The notes under the pieces: model-generated
What the model was told of the DNA's origin: nothing
The model's input: only the letters and a program-made list of their open reading frames with translations
Databases searched by the model: none
Source: Chitinophaga sp.
GTDB taxonomy: Bacteria; Bacteroidota; Bacteroidia; Chitinophagales; Chitinophagaceae
Assembly (NCBI RefSeq): GCF_017745275.1
Contig: NZ_JAGHZS010000002.1
Location: 483,859 to 547,858 of the forward strand
Direction: 5' to 3'
Length of the DNA: 64,000 nt
Shown: one piece after another, positions 18,183 to 26,647 of the stretch
Numbering within the stretch: the first letter of the stretch is position 1
How the letters are laid out: each line of letters opens with the position of its first letter
Program-made: the position numbers and the translations under genes

Positions 18183-20519
18183 ATGACCTTTAAAATTGCT
18201 AAAACAGAACTTCGCAACCTGTTTTATTCCCCTGTTGCCTGGTTCTTATTGATCGCGTTTTTAGTGCAGGGCGCTGTTTTTTATACGATTCCCTTAACCA
18301 GTGTTGCCAGGTGGCAGGATGTGGCCATAGAGAATAATCCGAAGTTTAAAGATTTTGGGCTTTCGCTTACCCGGCTGATCTTTATGGGAACAGATGGTAT
18401 TTTCGTGAATGTGATGCAGAACCTGTACCTGTTTGTACCCTTGCTAACGATGGGGATCATCAGCAGGGAAATTAACAGTGGCACTATCAAGCTGCTTTAT
18501 TCTTCCCCGGTAAAAATTCGTCATATCCTGTTTGGAAAATACCTGGCGGTGATGATATTTAACCTGTTGTTGGTATCGATAGTAGGCGTGTTTATGATAA
18601 CAGGAGCACTTACTATCCATGCGGTTGATTATGGGGTATTGCTGTCTGCCGCCTTTGGTTTTTATTTACTGATATGCGCCTATGCTGCCATCGGCGTGTT
18701 TATGTCCAGCCTTACCACCTATCAGATTGTATCCGCCATCGGCACCTTTATCGTTATTTTCATCTTGAGCCGTATTGGTGGGCTGTGGCAGAAATATGAC
18801 CTGGTAAGGGATCTTACTTATTTTTTATCTCTTTCAGGGCGTACCCAGAAAATGCTTGTCGGGCTCATTACCACCAAAGATGTTATTTATTTCCTGGTAA
18901 TCATTTGTTTGTTTTTAGGATTTACCCTGATCAGGCTTGGAGGAGCACGGGGTACCAGCCCCTGGTTTATCAAAGCAGGAAAATATATGGCGGTGATAAC
19001 CGTTGCGCTGCTCATAGGATATATCACCTCACGTCCTGCCACTACCCTTTACTGGGATACGACCGCAGATAACACCAATACCATTCATGAACGGACCCGG
19101 AAAATTATCGGTCAGATGGATAAGGAATCCCCGTTGGAAGTGACGCTGTACACCAACCTGATAGGAACTGGCGCAGACCAGGGAAGTCCGGAAGGCCGTA
19201 ACAGTTATTTATCTTCCCTATGGGATCAATACCTGCGGTTTAAGCCGGACATTCAGTTCAAATACGAGTATTACTACGACTATGATGCCAGTGCAGATAG
19301 CACCCTTTATAAGCAGTTCCCGGGGAAAAGTCTTCGACAGATAGCAGAAAAGATAGCCTTTGGGCGGGAAACAGATCTGTCTGGTTATAAATCACCGGAA
19401 GAAATGCATCAACGCATAGACCTGCAGCCGGAGGCTTACCGTGCAGTAATGCAGTTGAAGTACAAAGGACGTACTACTTTTCTCCGGACATTTGATGATG
19501 GCTTGTTCTGGCCGGAAGAAATGCAGGTAGCACCTGCCCTGAAACGCTTATTGCAGGCACAGATGCCCAAAATATTGTTCTTAACAGGCAACCTGGAGCG
19601 AAGCATTTACAAAACAGGAGAGCGGGAATATTGGAGGCATTCTATCGCAAAAGGTAACCGCTATGCATTGATAAACCTGGGGTTTGATTTTGATACACTG
19701 GCACAATCCAGTACTGATATTCCTACCGATATTGCCTCACTGGTAATAGCCGATCCTAAAACAGCGCTGAGTACACAAACGCTGGATAAGGTTAAAAGAT
19801 ACATTGATAGGGGCGGCAACCTGTTCATCCTTGGAGAACCCGGCAAACAGGCGATACTGAACCCTGTATTGCAACAGCTGGGTGTGCAGTTGATGCCTGG
19901 TACATTGGTAGAACCTTCAAAAGATGAAATGCCACATATGGTGAAACCCTATCTCACTGCCACCAGCGCCAATCTTGCAGAGGAATATGTGTTGCAGATA
20001 TTAAAGGAGGCCATGAAAAAGAAAGATAGTGAAGATACCATGTTTACCATGCTGCCGGGAGCTACAGCCATTGCCTGTGATACTGCAGGAGGACCATTTA
20101 CCATACAGCCGCTGTTGCTGACAGAAGGAGATAAAACATGGCTGAAAGCAGGTACCCTGGTCACCGACTCTGTGCCACCTGTGTATAGCCCGCAGGATGG
20201 GGATATTCATACCCCCTTTACTACCGCCGTGTCGCTAACCAGGAAACACAGTAATAAAGAACAACGTATAGTCGTTTGCGGGGATGCTGATTTTATGAGT
20301 ACACTCCGGAACGGGGGCGATTTTATGGGAAGGGCTATCTACAGCTGGCTGGATAATAATGAATTCCCGATCTATACGCCAAGGCCCAGGCCCAGGGATG
20401 CAAAGCTGACTATTAACCTGGCAATGGCCAATGCACTAAGAATAACCTATGTATGGATATTGCCGGCCCTGATACTATTGGCGGCAACGATATTACTCAT
20501 CAGACGTAAAAGGAAATAA
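18183..20519 (+). CDS. GldF-GldG fusion: ABC permease plus ABC_transp_aux (Gldg family) protein
   Basis: 778 aa. The N-terminal third (about 1-250) is an ABC-2-type permease with six hydrophobic segments starting ELRNLFYSPVAWFLLIAFLV. Another helix at about 263-283 (KYMAVITVALLIGYI) then leads into a long extracytoplasmic region with the GldG/ABC_transp_aux fold (VTLYTNLIGTGADQG; YIDRGGNLFILGEPG). A C-terminal membrane anchor and basic tail close the protein (WILPALILLAATILLIRRKRK in part). GldF and GldG are separate genes in classical gliding organisms; here they are one chain. With the ATPase at 17238 it forms a complete exporter or membrane-remodelling complex. Confidence 0.85.
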   Translation: MTFKIAKTELRNLFYSPVAWFLLIAFLVQGAVFYTIPLTSVARWQDVAIENNPKFKDFGLSLTRLIFMGTDGIFVNVMQNLYLFVPLLTMGIISREINSGTIKLLYSSPVKIRHILFGKYLAVMIFNLLLVSIVGVFMITGALTIHAVDYGVLLSAAFGFYLLICAYAAIGVFMSSLTTYQIVSAIGTFIVIFILSRIGGLWQKYDLVRDLTYFLSLSGRTQKMLVGLITTKDVIYFLVIICLFLGFTLIRLGGARGTSPWFIKAGKYMAVITVALLIGYITSRPATTLYWDTTADNTNTIHERTRKIIGQMDKESPLEVTLYTNLIGTGADQGSPEGRNSYLSSLWDQYLRFKPDIQFKYEYYYDYDASADSTLYKQFPGKSLRQIAEKIAFGRETDLSGYKSPEEMHQRIDLQPEAYRAVMQLKYKGRTTFLRTFDDGLFWPEEMQVAPALKRLLQAQMPKILFLTGNLERSIYKTGEREYWRHSIAKGNRYALINLGFDFDTLAQSSTDIPTDIASLVIADPKTALSTQTLDKVKRYIDRGGNLFILGEPGKQAILNPVLQQLGVQLMPGTLVEPSKDEMPHMVKPYLTATSANLAEEYVLQILKEAMKKKDSEDTMFTMLPGATAIACDTAGGPFTIQPLLLTEGDKTWLKAGTLVTDSVPPVYSPQDGDIHTPFTTAVSLTRKHSNKEQRIVVCGDADFMSTLRNGGDFMGRAIYSWLDNNEFPIYTPRPRPRDAKLTINLAMANALRITYVWILPALILLAATILLIRRKRK

Positions 20520-20528
20520 AGCAGTATC

Positions 20529-21815
20529 ATGATATTGGAAACCGACAGCCAGACAATGGAAGACCTCGGGATATTCGGGCGGCGTGAAAAAAGCGGCATC
20601 TGTGATCTGTACAATCATACGCACACCCGTGGAGGCGAAGCGGTATTGCAGGAGATGTTCCGGAACCCACTGGCCAGCCAGGAGGCAATTAACAGGCGTA
20701 GCAGCATTATTGAAAGTTTTGCCCGGCTGCACATCCCATTTCCTTTTGATGCCGGTGCGCTGGACATGGCGGAGAAATACCTCACCAGCGCAGATGAACG
20801 GGCCAGGCACCGGCAGTCGCCCCTGAGCGAAAAAGAGATCGTAAATGGCGTAACGGCTATCATAGAACTGATGCAGCGTATTAAGTCGTTCATCACCACA
20901 AACGGGGTAAGTAACATCAACGCCTATATGGAGGAATTGAACGCTATTGCCTTACTCCTGGAGAACCCTGCTTTTGAGCCGGTGTTCAGGGAAGGCGCGA
21001 AAGGGAAGTTGTCTTACGGCGCAGTGGCGGCTTACGACACCCTTTTCAGGATCAGTGAGCGAAGCAGTGTAACGCAGTTACTGGCGCATATTTACAACAT
21101 GGATGTATATCTTTCTGTAGCTAAAGTGGCAACAGAACGGAATTTTATCTTTCCCAAAGCGCTGGAAAAAGGAGGTGGAACACTATGCCTGGAAGGCGTA
21201 TATCATCCGGAGCTGAAACAGCCCATTGCCAATAACCTTTTCCTGGGCGATGGACAAAACCAGGTATTCCTGACCGGCGCTAATATGGCAGGAAAGTCTA
21301 CTTTTCTGCGCGCAGTAAGTACGGCTCTCTACGTGGCGCACATGGGTTTTCCAGTGGCTGCGGCAGCCATGCATTTTTCCGTAATGGACGGTATTTTTAC
21401 TACCATCAACCTGCCAGATAACCTGGGTATTGGTGCCAGCCATTTCTATGCAGAAGTGCTGCGCGTAAAGAAGGTGGCCACAGAACTGCATCGCGGGAAA
21501 TCTTTGTTCATCGTGTTTGACGAGTTGTTCAGGGGCACCAATGTAAAGGATGCGCATGAGGCTACCGTGGCTATTGCCAGGGCGTTCAACCGGAAAAAGA
21601 CCAGCCTGTTTATCATTTCCTCGCATATTGTGGAAGCAGGAGAGGAGCTACGAACACAGACGAATGCCGCATTCCTGTACTTACCTACACGCATGAACGG
21701 ACATACGCCGGAATATACCTATACCCTGGAAAAAGGGATTACAGACGATCGCCATGGGATGATCATTATACGGAATGAAGGCATACTGGATATCCTGAAA
21801 AAAAGAGCATTATGA
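20529..21815 (+). CDS. MutS-family ATPase, domain-stripped paralogue 1
   Basis: 428 aa, about half the length of MutS. Only a MutS domain III-like helical region (about 40-220) and the C-terminal ATPase domain (about 225-428) are present. Walker A is GANMAGKST at about residues 250-258, Walker B FIVFDELFRGTN near 325-337, and the family His/SSH motif IISSHIVEAGE near 362-372. The mismatch-recognition domain I with its Phe-x-Glu motif, connector domain II and the clamp are not visible. A role in ordinary mismatch repair is therefore unlikely. It overlaps the next gene by 4 bp (ATGA) and follows the GldFG fusion by 9 bp. Confidence 0.88.
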   Translation: MILETDSQTMEDLGIFGRREKSGICDLYNHTHTRGGEAVLQEMFRNPLASQEAINRRSSIIESFARLHIPFPFDAGALDMAEKYLTSADERARHRQSPLSEKEIVNGVTAIIELMQRIKSFITTNGVSNINAYMEELNAIALLLENPAFEPVFREGAKGKLSYGAVAAYDTLFRISERSSVTQLLAHIYNMDVYLSVAKVATERNFIFPKALEKGGGTLCLEGVYHPELKQPIANNLFLGDGQNQVFLTGANMAGKSTFLRAVSTALYVAHMGFPVAAAAMHFSVMDGIFTTINLPDNLGIGASHFYAEVLRVKKVATELHRGKSLFIVFDELFRGTNVKDAHEATVAIARAFNRKKTSLFIISSHIVEAGEELRTQTNAAFLYLPTRMNGHTPEYTYTLEKGITDDRHGMIIIRNEGILDILKKRAL

Positions 21816-23137
21816 GTTTTACTATAGATAAACAAACACTGGATGAACTAAACCTGTTAGGCAAATTCCGCCAGGGATCCATATATGGCTTGTTCTGCCA
21901 GGTGAAAACCAGGGGTGCCGAGCAACTGTTAGATCATATGTTTCGTCATCCACTGGACAATGCCGTAGCCATCAATGAACGCAGCAGCATTTTCCGCTTT
22001 TTCCAGGAGGCGAAATTCAGCTTCCCTTTTGACGTACAGCAAATAGGAATGATGCGGGATTACCTGGACAGCAGTGCGGGAAACAGCGCCTGGCTGGTGC
22101 TGGTTAATACGCTTGTCAGAAAAGGGCTGGCAGTGTTAATGCGTGATGAACGATACCGGAAAACAGTCCAGGGATTGCAGGCCGTTATCATTACATTGAA
22201 CCGATGTAATGCTTTCCTGGAGACAGCTGCAGCGTATGAAGGTCCTTATGCCGGGCGTATTGCGGCAGTAAAAGAAATACTCTCTGATGGAAGGCTGCAA
22301 AGACTGGCCAATATCGATATTTACCAGGATCTGCCGGTACGCATCCTGGCTTTTTACGACTACCTGTTAAAAAACAAACTCCATGAGCAAATGGAGTCTC
22401 TGCTTTCGTTTATCTATGAAGTAGATGTGAACGTGGCGGTGAGTGATGTAGCCCGTAGCAGGGGATTTACTTATGCCATCGCTTTACCGGAGGAACGCAA
22501 TGTATTATCAGCAGCCGATCTTCGGCATCCATCTATACAAGATGCTGTAGGCAACAACTTACAGTTGTATAAGGATAGTAATGTACTGTTCCTCACCGGG
22601 GCAAATATGGCAGGGAAATCCACCCTGATGAAATCTATCGGCATAGGGCTGTACCTGGCGCATATGGGGTTTCCCGTGGCGGCTGACAGTATGGAATTTT
22701 CTATCAGGCAGGGATTGTATACTTCCATCAATGTGGCGGATAACATCAACCTGGGCTACAGCCATTTCTACGCAGAAGTGGTAAGGGTGAAGCAGGCTGC
22801 AGAAGCGGTCAGCAGTGGCCGCAGGATGCTGCTGATGTTTGATGAACTGTTTAAAGGCACCAACGTTAAGGATGCATTTGATGGTACATTGGCAGTGACT
22901 GAAGCATTTGCTGTGTATAGGGAATGCCTGTTTATTATTTCCACCCATATTATTGAAGTAGGGGAAATGCTGCGGCAGTATGAAAATATTCGCTTTGCTT
23001 ATATGCCTACTATTATGAACGGGGTGCATCCGCAATACACCTATCGCCTCCGGGAAGGGATTACGGAAGACCGGCAGGGTATGATGATTATCAGGAATGA
23101 AGGTATCCTGGAATTGATAGAAGATACACCGGTATAG
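21812..23137 (+). CDS. MutS-family ATPase, domain-stripped paralogue 2
   Basis: 441 aa, same architecture as its upstream neighbour and clearly a paralogue: both open with a DLGIFGRR / ELNLLGKF type start, followed by a YxLF/DLYxxxxTRG segment. Walker A GANMAGKST begins at about residue 263, Walker B is LLMFDELFKGTN, and the switch motif is IISTHIIEVGEML. Mismatch-binding domains are missing. MutS ATPases act as dimers with shared ATP sites, so two overlapping, co-translated paralogues suggest a dedicated heterodimer. Last gene of the cassette, ended by the hairpin at 23161-23182. Confidence 0.88.
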   Translation: MSFTIDKQTLDELNLLGKFRQGSIYGLFCQVKTRGAEQLLDHMFRHPLDNAVAINERSSIFRFFQEAKFSFPFDVQQIGMMRDYLDSSAGNSAWLVLVNTLVRKGLAVLMRDERYRKTVQGLQAVIITLNRCNAFLETAAAYEGPYAGRIAAVKEILSDGRLQRLANIDIYQDLPVRILAFYDYLLKNKLHEQMESLLSFIYEVDVNVAVSDVARSRGFTYAIALPEERNVLSAADLRHPSIQDAVGNNLQLYKDSNVLFLTGANMAGKSTLMKSIGIGLYLAHMGFPVAADSMEFSIRQGLYTSINVADNINLGYSHFYAEVVRVKQAAEAVSSGRRMLLMFDELFKGTNVKDAFDGTLAVTEAFAVYRECLFIISTHIIEVGEMLRQYENIRFAYMPTIMNGVHPQYTYRLREGITEDRQGMMIIRNEGILELIEDTPV

Positions 23138-23160
23138 CGAATGTGTTTACCAAAAAAGAA

Positions 23161-23182
23161 GCCGGCCATAAATATGGCCGGC
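23161..23182. terminator. Bidirectional terminator between convergent operons
   Basis: GCCGGCCAT (23161-23169) pairs with ATGGCCGGC (23174-23182) around a 4-nt loop. A run of A's (about 23152-23160) precedes it on the plus strand, giving a T-run after the stem on the minus strand. It is a textbook terminator for the minus-strand thioredoxin operon and probably also stops the MutS operon. Confidence 0.75.
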
Positions 23183-23228
23183 GTAGGTATTGCGAAATAT
23201 AATATGCTCGTCAGATAACTGAGTTGTC

Positions 23229-24365
23229 TTAATTACCAAATAATTCCGTCAGTTTCTTATTCAGTTCTTCTCCGCGAAGATTGATGGCGATGATATTTTT
23301 ATTTTCGTCCAGCAGGAAGTTGGCAGGTACCGCACGGATGCCGTATTTACGGCCCACTTCATTATTCCATCCTTTGAGATCTGAGGTATGCAGCCATGGC
23401 AGCTGATCTTTTGCAATGGCTTCTACCCATTTGTCTTTGTGGTCGTCCAGTGATATGGCAACGACTTCAAATCCCTGATTTTTATATTTTGCATATTGTT
23501 TGGTGAGATTGGGGTTCTCTGCGCGGCAGGGACCACACCAGCTGGCCCAGAACTCTACCAGCAGATATTTGCTTTTTACATCGTCCAGTTTCAGCGGTTT
23601 ATCGTTTACATCCATTTGGGTAAACCTGGGAGCCGGTGCGCCTATATGAATGGTTTTGGCTGCGTAGATGCGCTGTTGTAGTTCCTTGCCCGGATCGCTG
23701 TTGCGCAGGCTTTCGCTCATGGCATTATAGATCGGTTCTATCTTTTTTACGTCTACAGGGGTACCGGTCCCTTCTGATAGTGCCACCATACCGAAGTAAG
23801 ACTGCGGATGTGTCTTAGCATATTCAATTTGCGCATTTGCCCGGGCTTTCATGCGCCTGTGGTACTCTATATTGATTGGTGCGAAGAAGGCAGTGTCTTT
23901 TTGCTGTTCAGGCGTTGCTGCCTGTACCTGGGCATTTGCCCATTTGTTCAGGTCCATGATTGTACCACCGATGGTTTTATTGTAGGCAATAAATTCATCG
24001 TATACTTTGGAGCCGGAGAAAGTGGCATTGGCCAGGGAGTCGGCAGAAGTAATCTTAATTTTTTCTTTGCCGAAATAAAAGTAGATCACATCGCCGGTAT
24101 ACACCGCTTTCTGTTTCCCACTGCCATCGTGGCTTAGGGCCATGCGTGCGTAGGAGTAGCCGGAACTGGTGCCGTTGAAGGTAAACTTGCCATTGATAAC
24201 AGCGGCGCTGTCTTCTTTGCCAACACCATTGCTCATATAGTCGATGTAAGCCATCGCAGGGCTGTTTAGTTTACCAATGTGTCCTTCAATGGTAAAGGCG
24301 CCTTGTTTTTGTGCCATGGAAGCGAATGGCAGGGTGATTGCCGCCAGTATTAATATTCTTTTCAT
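23229..24365 (-). CDS. Thioredoxin-like (TlpA/AhpC-type) protein with N-terminal DUF4369
   Basis: 378 aa. Signal peptide about 1-18 (ASMAQ), DUF4369 domain about 22-120, helical linker, then a TlpA/redoxin domain from about 245 with the redox-active WCGPC motif (Cys277, Cys280) in LVEFWASWCGPCRAENP. Such proteins reduce disulfides in the periplasm. It is last in the unit 2 SusCD operon (15 bp after the PKD-like gene), which suggests that imported or surface proteins of that system need thiol redox handling. Confidence 0.9.
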   Translation of the reverse strand: MKRILILAAITLPFASMAQKQGAFTIEGHIGKLNSPAMAYIDYMSNGVGKEDSAAVINGKFTFNGTSSGYSYARMALSHDGSGKQKAVYTGDVIYFYFGKEKIKITSADSLANATFSGSKVYDEFIAYNKTIGGTIMDLNKWANAQVQAATPEQQKDTAFFAPINIEYHRRMKARANAQIEYAKTHPQSYFGMVALSEGTGTPVDVKKIEPIYNAMSESLRNSDPGKELQQRIYAAKTIHIGAPAPRFTQMDVNDKPLKLDDVKSKYLLVEFWASWCGPCRAENPNLTKQYAKYKNQGFEVVAISLDDHKDKWVEAIAKDQLPWLHTSDLKGWNNEVGRKYGIRAVPANFLLDENKNIIAINLRGEELNKKLTELFGN

Positions 24366-24380
24366 CTCTATATTTTATAG

Positions 24381-25790
24381 TTATTTTCTTGATACAATAT
24401 CTACAGGAGCACCCGGGATGCCATCTACGCGACTGGCAATGCTGCCATTTTTACCAACGCTTACATCCAGCAATACTACACTGCCTTCTATCCCTGCAGT
24501 GAGGGTGTTACCATCCGCACTGAGTTTCAGCATGGTTACCTTTTTGCCGCCGAAGTTGGCTTCCAGTACACGCAAGTCTTCATTAACCGGGTTATAGCGG
24601 TAGATTTTATCGTTGGAAGTAAAGTAAAATACATCTACTGTGGAGCGTTGCCAGCGATTATCTGCTGTGAGCAGGGCGGCTCCCTTGAATAGCCGTTTCC
24701 GTGTGGGCATGATCGTGCGGAGATCATAATTACTCATCTGCACTGTAAACGTATATTCGTATACGTTACCGTCTGCGGATTTGTAATAAGCATAGGAAAG
24801 GCTTGGTATAGCCTGCATGAACAGGAGTGTTCCCGGACCAAGGTTAGCCGGATTGAAAGCGCTGCCTACCACCTGGTAATCGCTGCCCATAAAATTACCG
24901 CCGCTATCGAAGGTTACAAAGCCATGGCGGATAGTATCAAACCCGAAGAAGAAATTATACCGGTTGTAGAACGGAGCCAGGTAATAGTTGCCTGTTTGCA
25001 TGCTGGAGAATTTACCGAAATCCGGTGCAAACGGCGCAGTGGAAGTGATACTAAGATATAGTTTGCCATTAACGATGCCCGTAGGTATGCCCATGGCGCC
25101 GTTAAACGCCTGTGTTTCCATAGGAGTGGGCGGGTTGAAGAATTGCTCCCCGAAATAACGTTTGCGCAGCATCGTGGCGCCATCAATGATGACGCTTTGT
25201 TTGGCCGGATCTTTACAGATCACCCAGTAGTCTTCCACACTATTTTCCTGGTATGCCAATGGTTTGGCAAACAACTGTACCGGGTTGGCCGGCAGGTCTT
25301 CATGATGAAGGGCCTGGTACAGGTCGGGGTTCACCGTACTGTCTGGCCGTATAAACGACAGGCGGGTAACGCCTTTGTCGACGCTCAATACCACTGCACC
25401 TTTTGAAAAACGTGTACCGCCGTCGATCTTAAATTTATAGAAGTATTTGATGCCATTTCGTTTATCTGTTACTGTTACCTTGGCATTGCGTATCATAGGT
25501 TTCAGGTTGTACACCATACGCAGCGGATAGCCGGTATAGTGATCCGATCTGGCTTCTTCTGCCACCAGGATATCCCAGTCGAAAGCGAGGTCTTTCAACG
25601 GATCGCCGTCTGCCAGCGTAATGGCCGGGCGGATCACGAGGGAGTCGCCAACAATTGCATTCACCGTGCTGTCAATAAGACCGGAAAGCACAGGTTCTGC
25701 GGGCACATTATATTGGTAATTCCCGAGGTCTTTTTTGCAGGCCATGAAAGAACCCGCCGATAATAACAGAACAATTAATCTTTTGCTCAT
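24381..25790 (-). CDS. PKD-like family surface lipoprotein
   Basis: 469 aa. Lipobox Cys at residue 18 (GSFMACKK). The start DLGNYQYNVPAEP and the following Ig/PKD-like segment match the Bacteroidota PKD-like family often found after SusD and DUF4843 genes. The remaining two thirds appear beta-rich, with propeller-like repeats (GSVVLLDVSVGKN near the end). It is probably an accessory ligand-binding or processing lipoprotein of the SusCD unit. No catalytic motif is recognised. Confidence 0.75.
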   Translation of the reverse strand: MSKRLIVLLLSAGSFMACKKDLGNYQYNVPAEPVLSGLIDSTVNAIVGDSLVIRPAITLADGDPLKDLAFDWDILVAEEARSDHYTGYPLRMVYNLKPMIRNAKVTVTDKRNGIKYFYKFKIDGGTRFSKGAVVLSVDKGVTRLSFIRPDSTVNPDLYQALHHEDLPANPVQLFAKPLAYQENSVEDYWVICKDPAKQSVIIDGATMLRKRYFGEQFFNPPTPMETQAFNGAMGIPTGIVNGKLYLSITSTAPFAPDFGKFSSMQTGNYYLAPFYNRYNFFFGFDTIRHGFVTFDSGGNFMGSDYQVVGSAFNPANLGPGTLLFMQAIPSLSYAYYKSADGNVYEYTFTVQMSNYDLRTIMPTRKRLFKGAALLTADNRWQRSTVDVFYFTSNDKIYRYNPVNEDLRVLEANFGGKKVTMLKLSADGNTLTAGIEGSVVLLDVSVGKNGSIASRVDGIPGAPVDIVSRK

Positions 25791-25800
25791 AGTAATATTT

Positions 25801-26637
25801 TTAGAAGAGAATCTGATCCCCGTTTTCGTCGATGAATACGTATTTGCTGGCCGATGCGTAGTACTTCAGGAGGAAACGTTTGGCAGGAGCGGTTTTACTA
25901 AAAAAGTCGTAGTCTCCCGTAAGATCGTTTCTTTTCTCGAGCACATAGCCAGATGCGGCGTGTTCTTTTACCCACTCAAACGGGTATTGCAGCAGGTAGC
26001 TGGTGTTGGAGATATAATACAATGTTCTCGGAATTTCCATGTACCAGTCGGGATAGGAATTGGCAATCACGAGATCAGTAGTACCGCTGCTGATCAGGAA
26101 CAACTGGTGCTTTACCCGTGAGTATTTACCCAGGTTACCGGCCCAGGACGACCACCACGCCGGTTCTTCCAGGCGGTTGGAATACTGGATACGTTTGGTG
26201 CGGATTTCCAGCGGCAGGTTCGTTGCAAAGTCCTCACCACCGGATATACGGATGGTCAGGTGCACGGATTTATTGGCCAGCGCAGTGTCTACATTGAGCA
26301 GTATGACCGGGATCTTTATAGTGCCCGAATCTGCCGGCATCGTGTAGGAGGCCTTCAAAGCCTCATAGTGTTTCCCGGATACCGCAGTGGTAGCGCTATC
26401 CACAGCTGCCAGCGTAAAGTGCCGGTCCCGGTGGATCATCTTACCTGATATCATCACCGGTATCCAGATGGTATCTTTTTCCCGTTCAGGATGGTAAGCG
26501 AAGGAATAAACAAGGCTGTCTGTATTGGCATAGTTCAGATAGATATTGTCCTTTGCCAGATCGTACGGTTTAATATTATCTTTCTTACAACTGAATAACA
26601 GGCAGGCAAGAATAGTAATGATAGAAAGTCTTTTCAT
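25801..26637 (-). CDS. DUF4843 family lipoprotein
   Basis: 278 aa from the ATG at 26637 (MKRLSIITILACLLFSCKKD), which gives a proper lipoprotein signal with Cys at residue 17; the frame is open upstream but that extension overlaps the SusD gene. DUF4843 features: KDNIYLNYANTDSLVYSFAY, an Ig-like first half (SGKHYEALKASYTMPADSGT) and a helical C-terminal half. Located 10 bp after SusD and 10 bp before the PKD-like gene. Function unknown. Confidence 0.82.
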   Translation of the reverse strand: MKRLSIITILACLLFSCKKDNIKPYDLAKDNIYLNYANTDSLVYSFAYHPEREKDTIWIPVMISGKMIHRDRHFTLAAVDSATTAVSGKHYEALKASYTMPADSGTIKIPVILLNVDTALANKSVHLTIRISGGEDFATNLPLEIRTKRIQYSNRLEEPAWWSSWAGNLGKYSRVKHQLFLISSGTTDLVIANSYPDWYMEIPRTLYYISNTSYLLQYPFEWVKEHAASGYVLEKRNDLTGDYDFFSKTAPAKRFLLKYYASASKYVFIDENGDQILF

Positions 26638-26647
26638 GAGATGCTTG

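Noticed and set aside
17238..20519. Reading the Gld-type genes as proof of a gliding-motility locus
   Set aside because: Only the transporter part is present; no gldB, gldK-N or spr genes and a SusCD operon context.
20529..23137. Annotation of the two MutS-like genes as mismatch-repair MutS
   Set aside because: Half-length, no mismatch-recognition or connector domain, and embedded in a transport operon without mutL.
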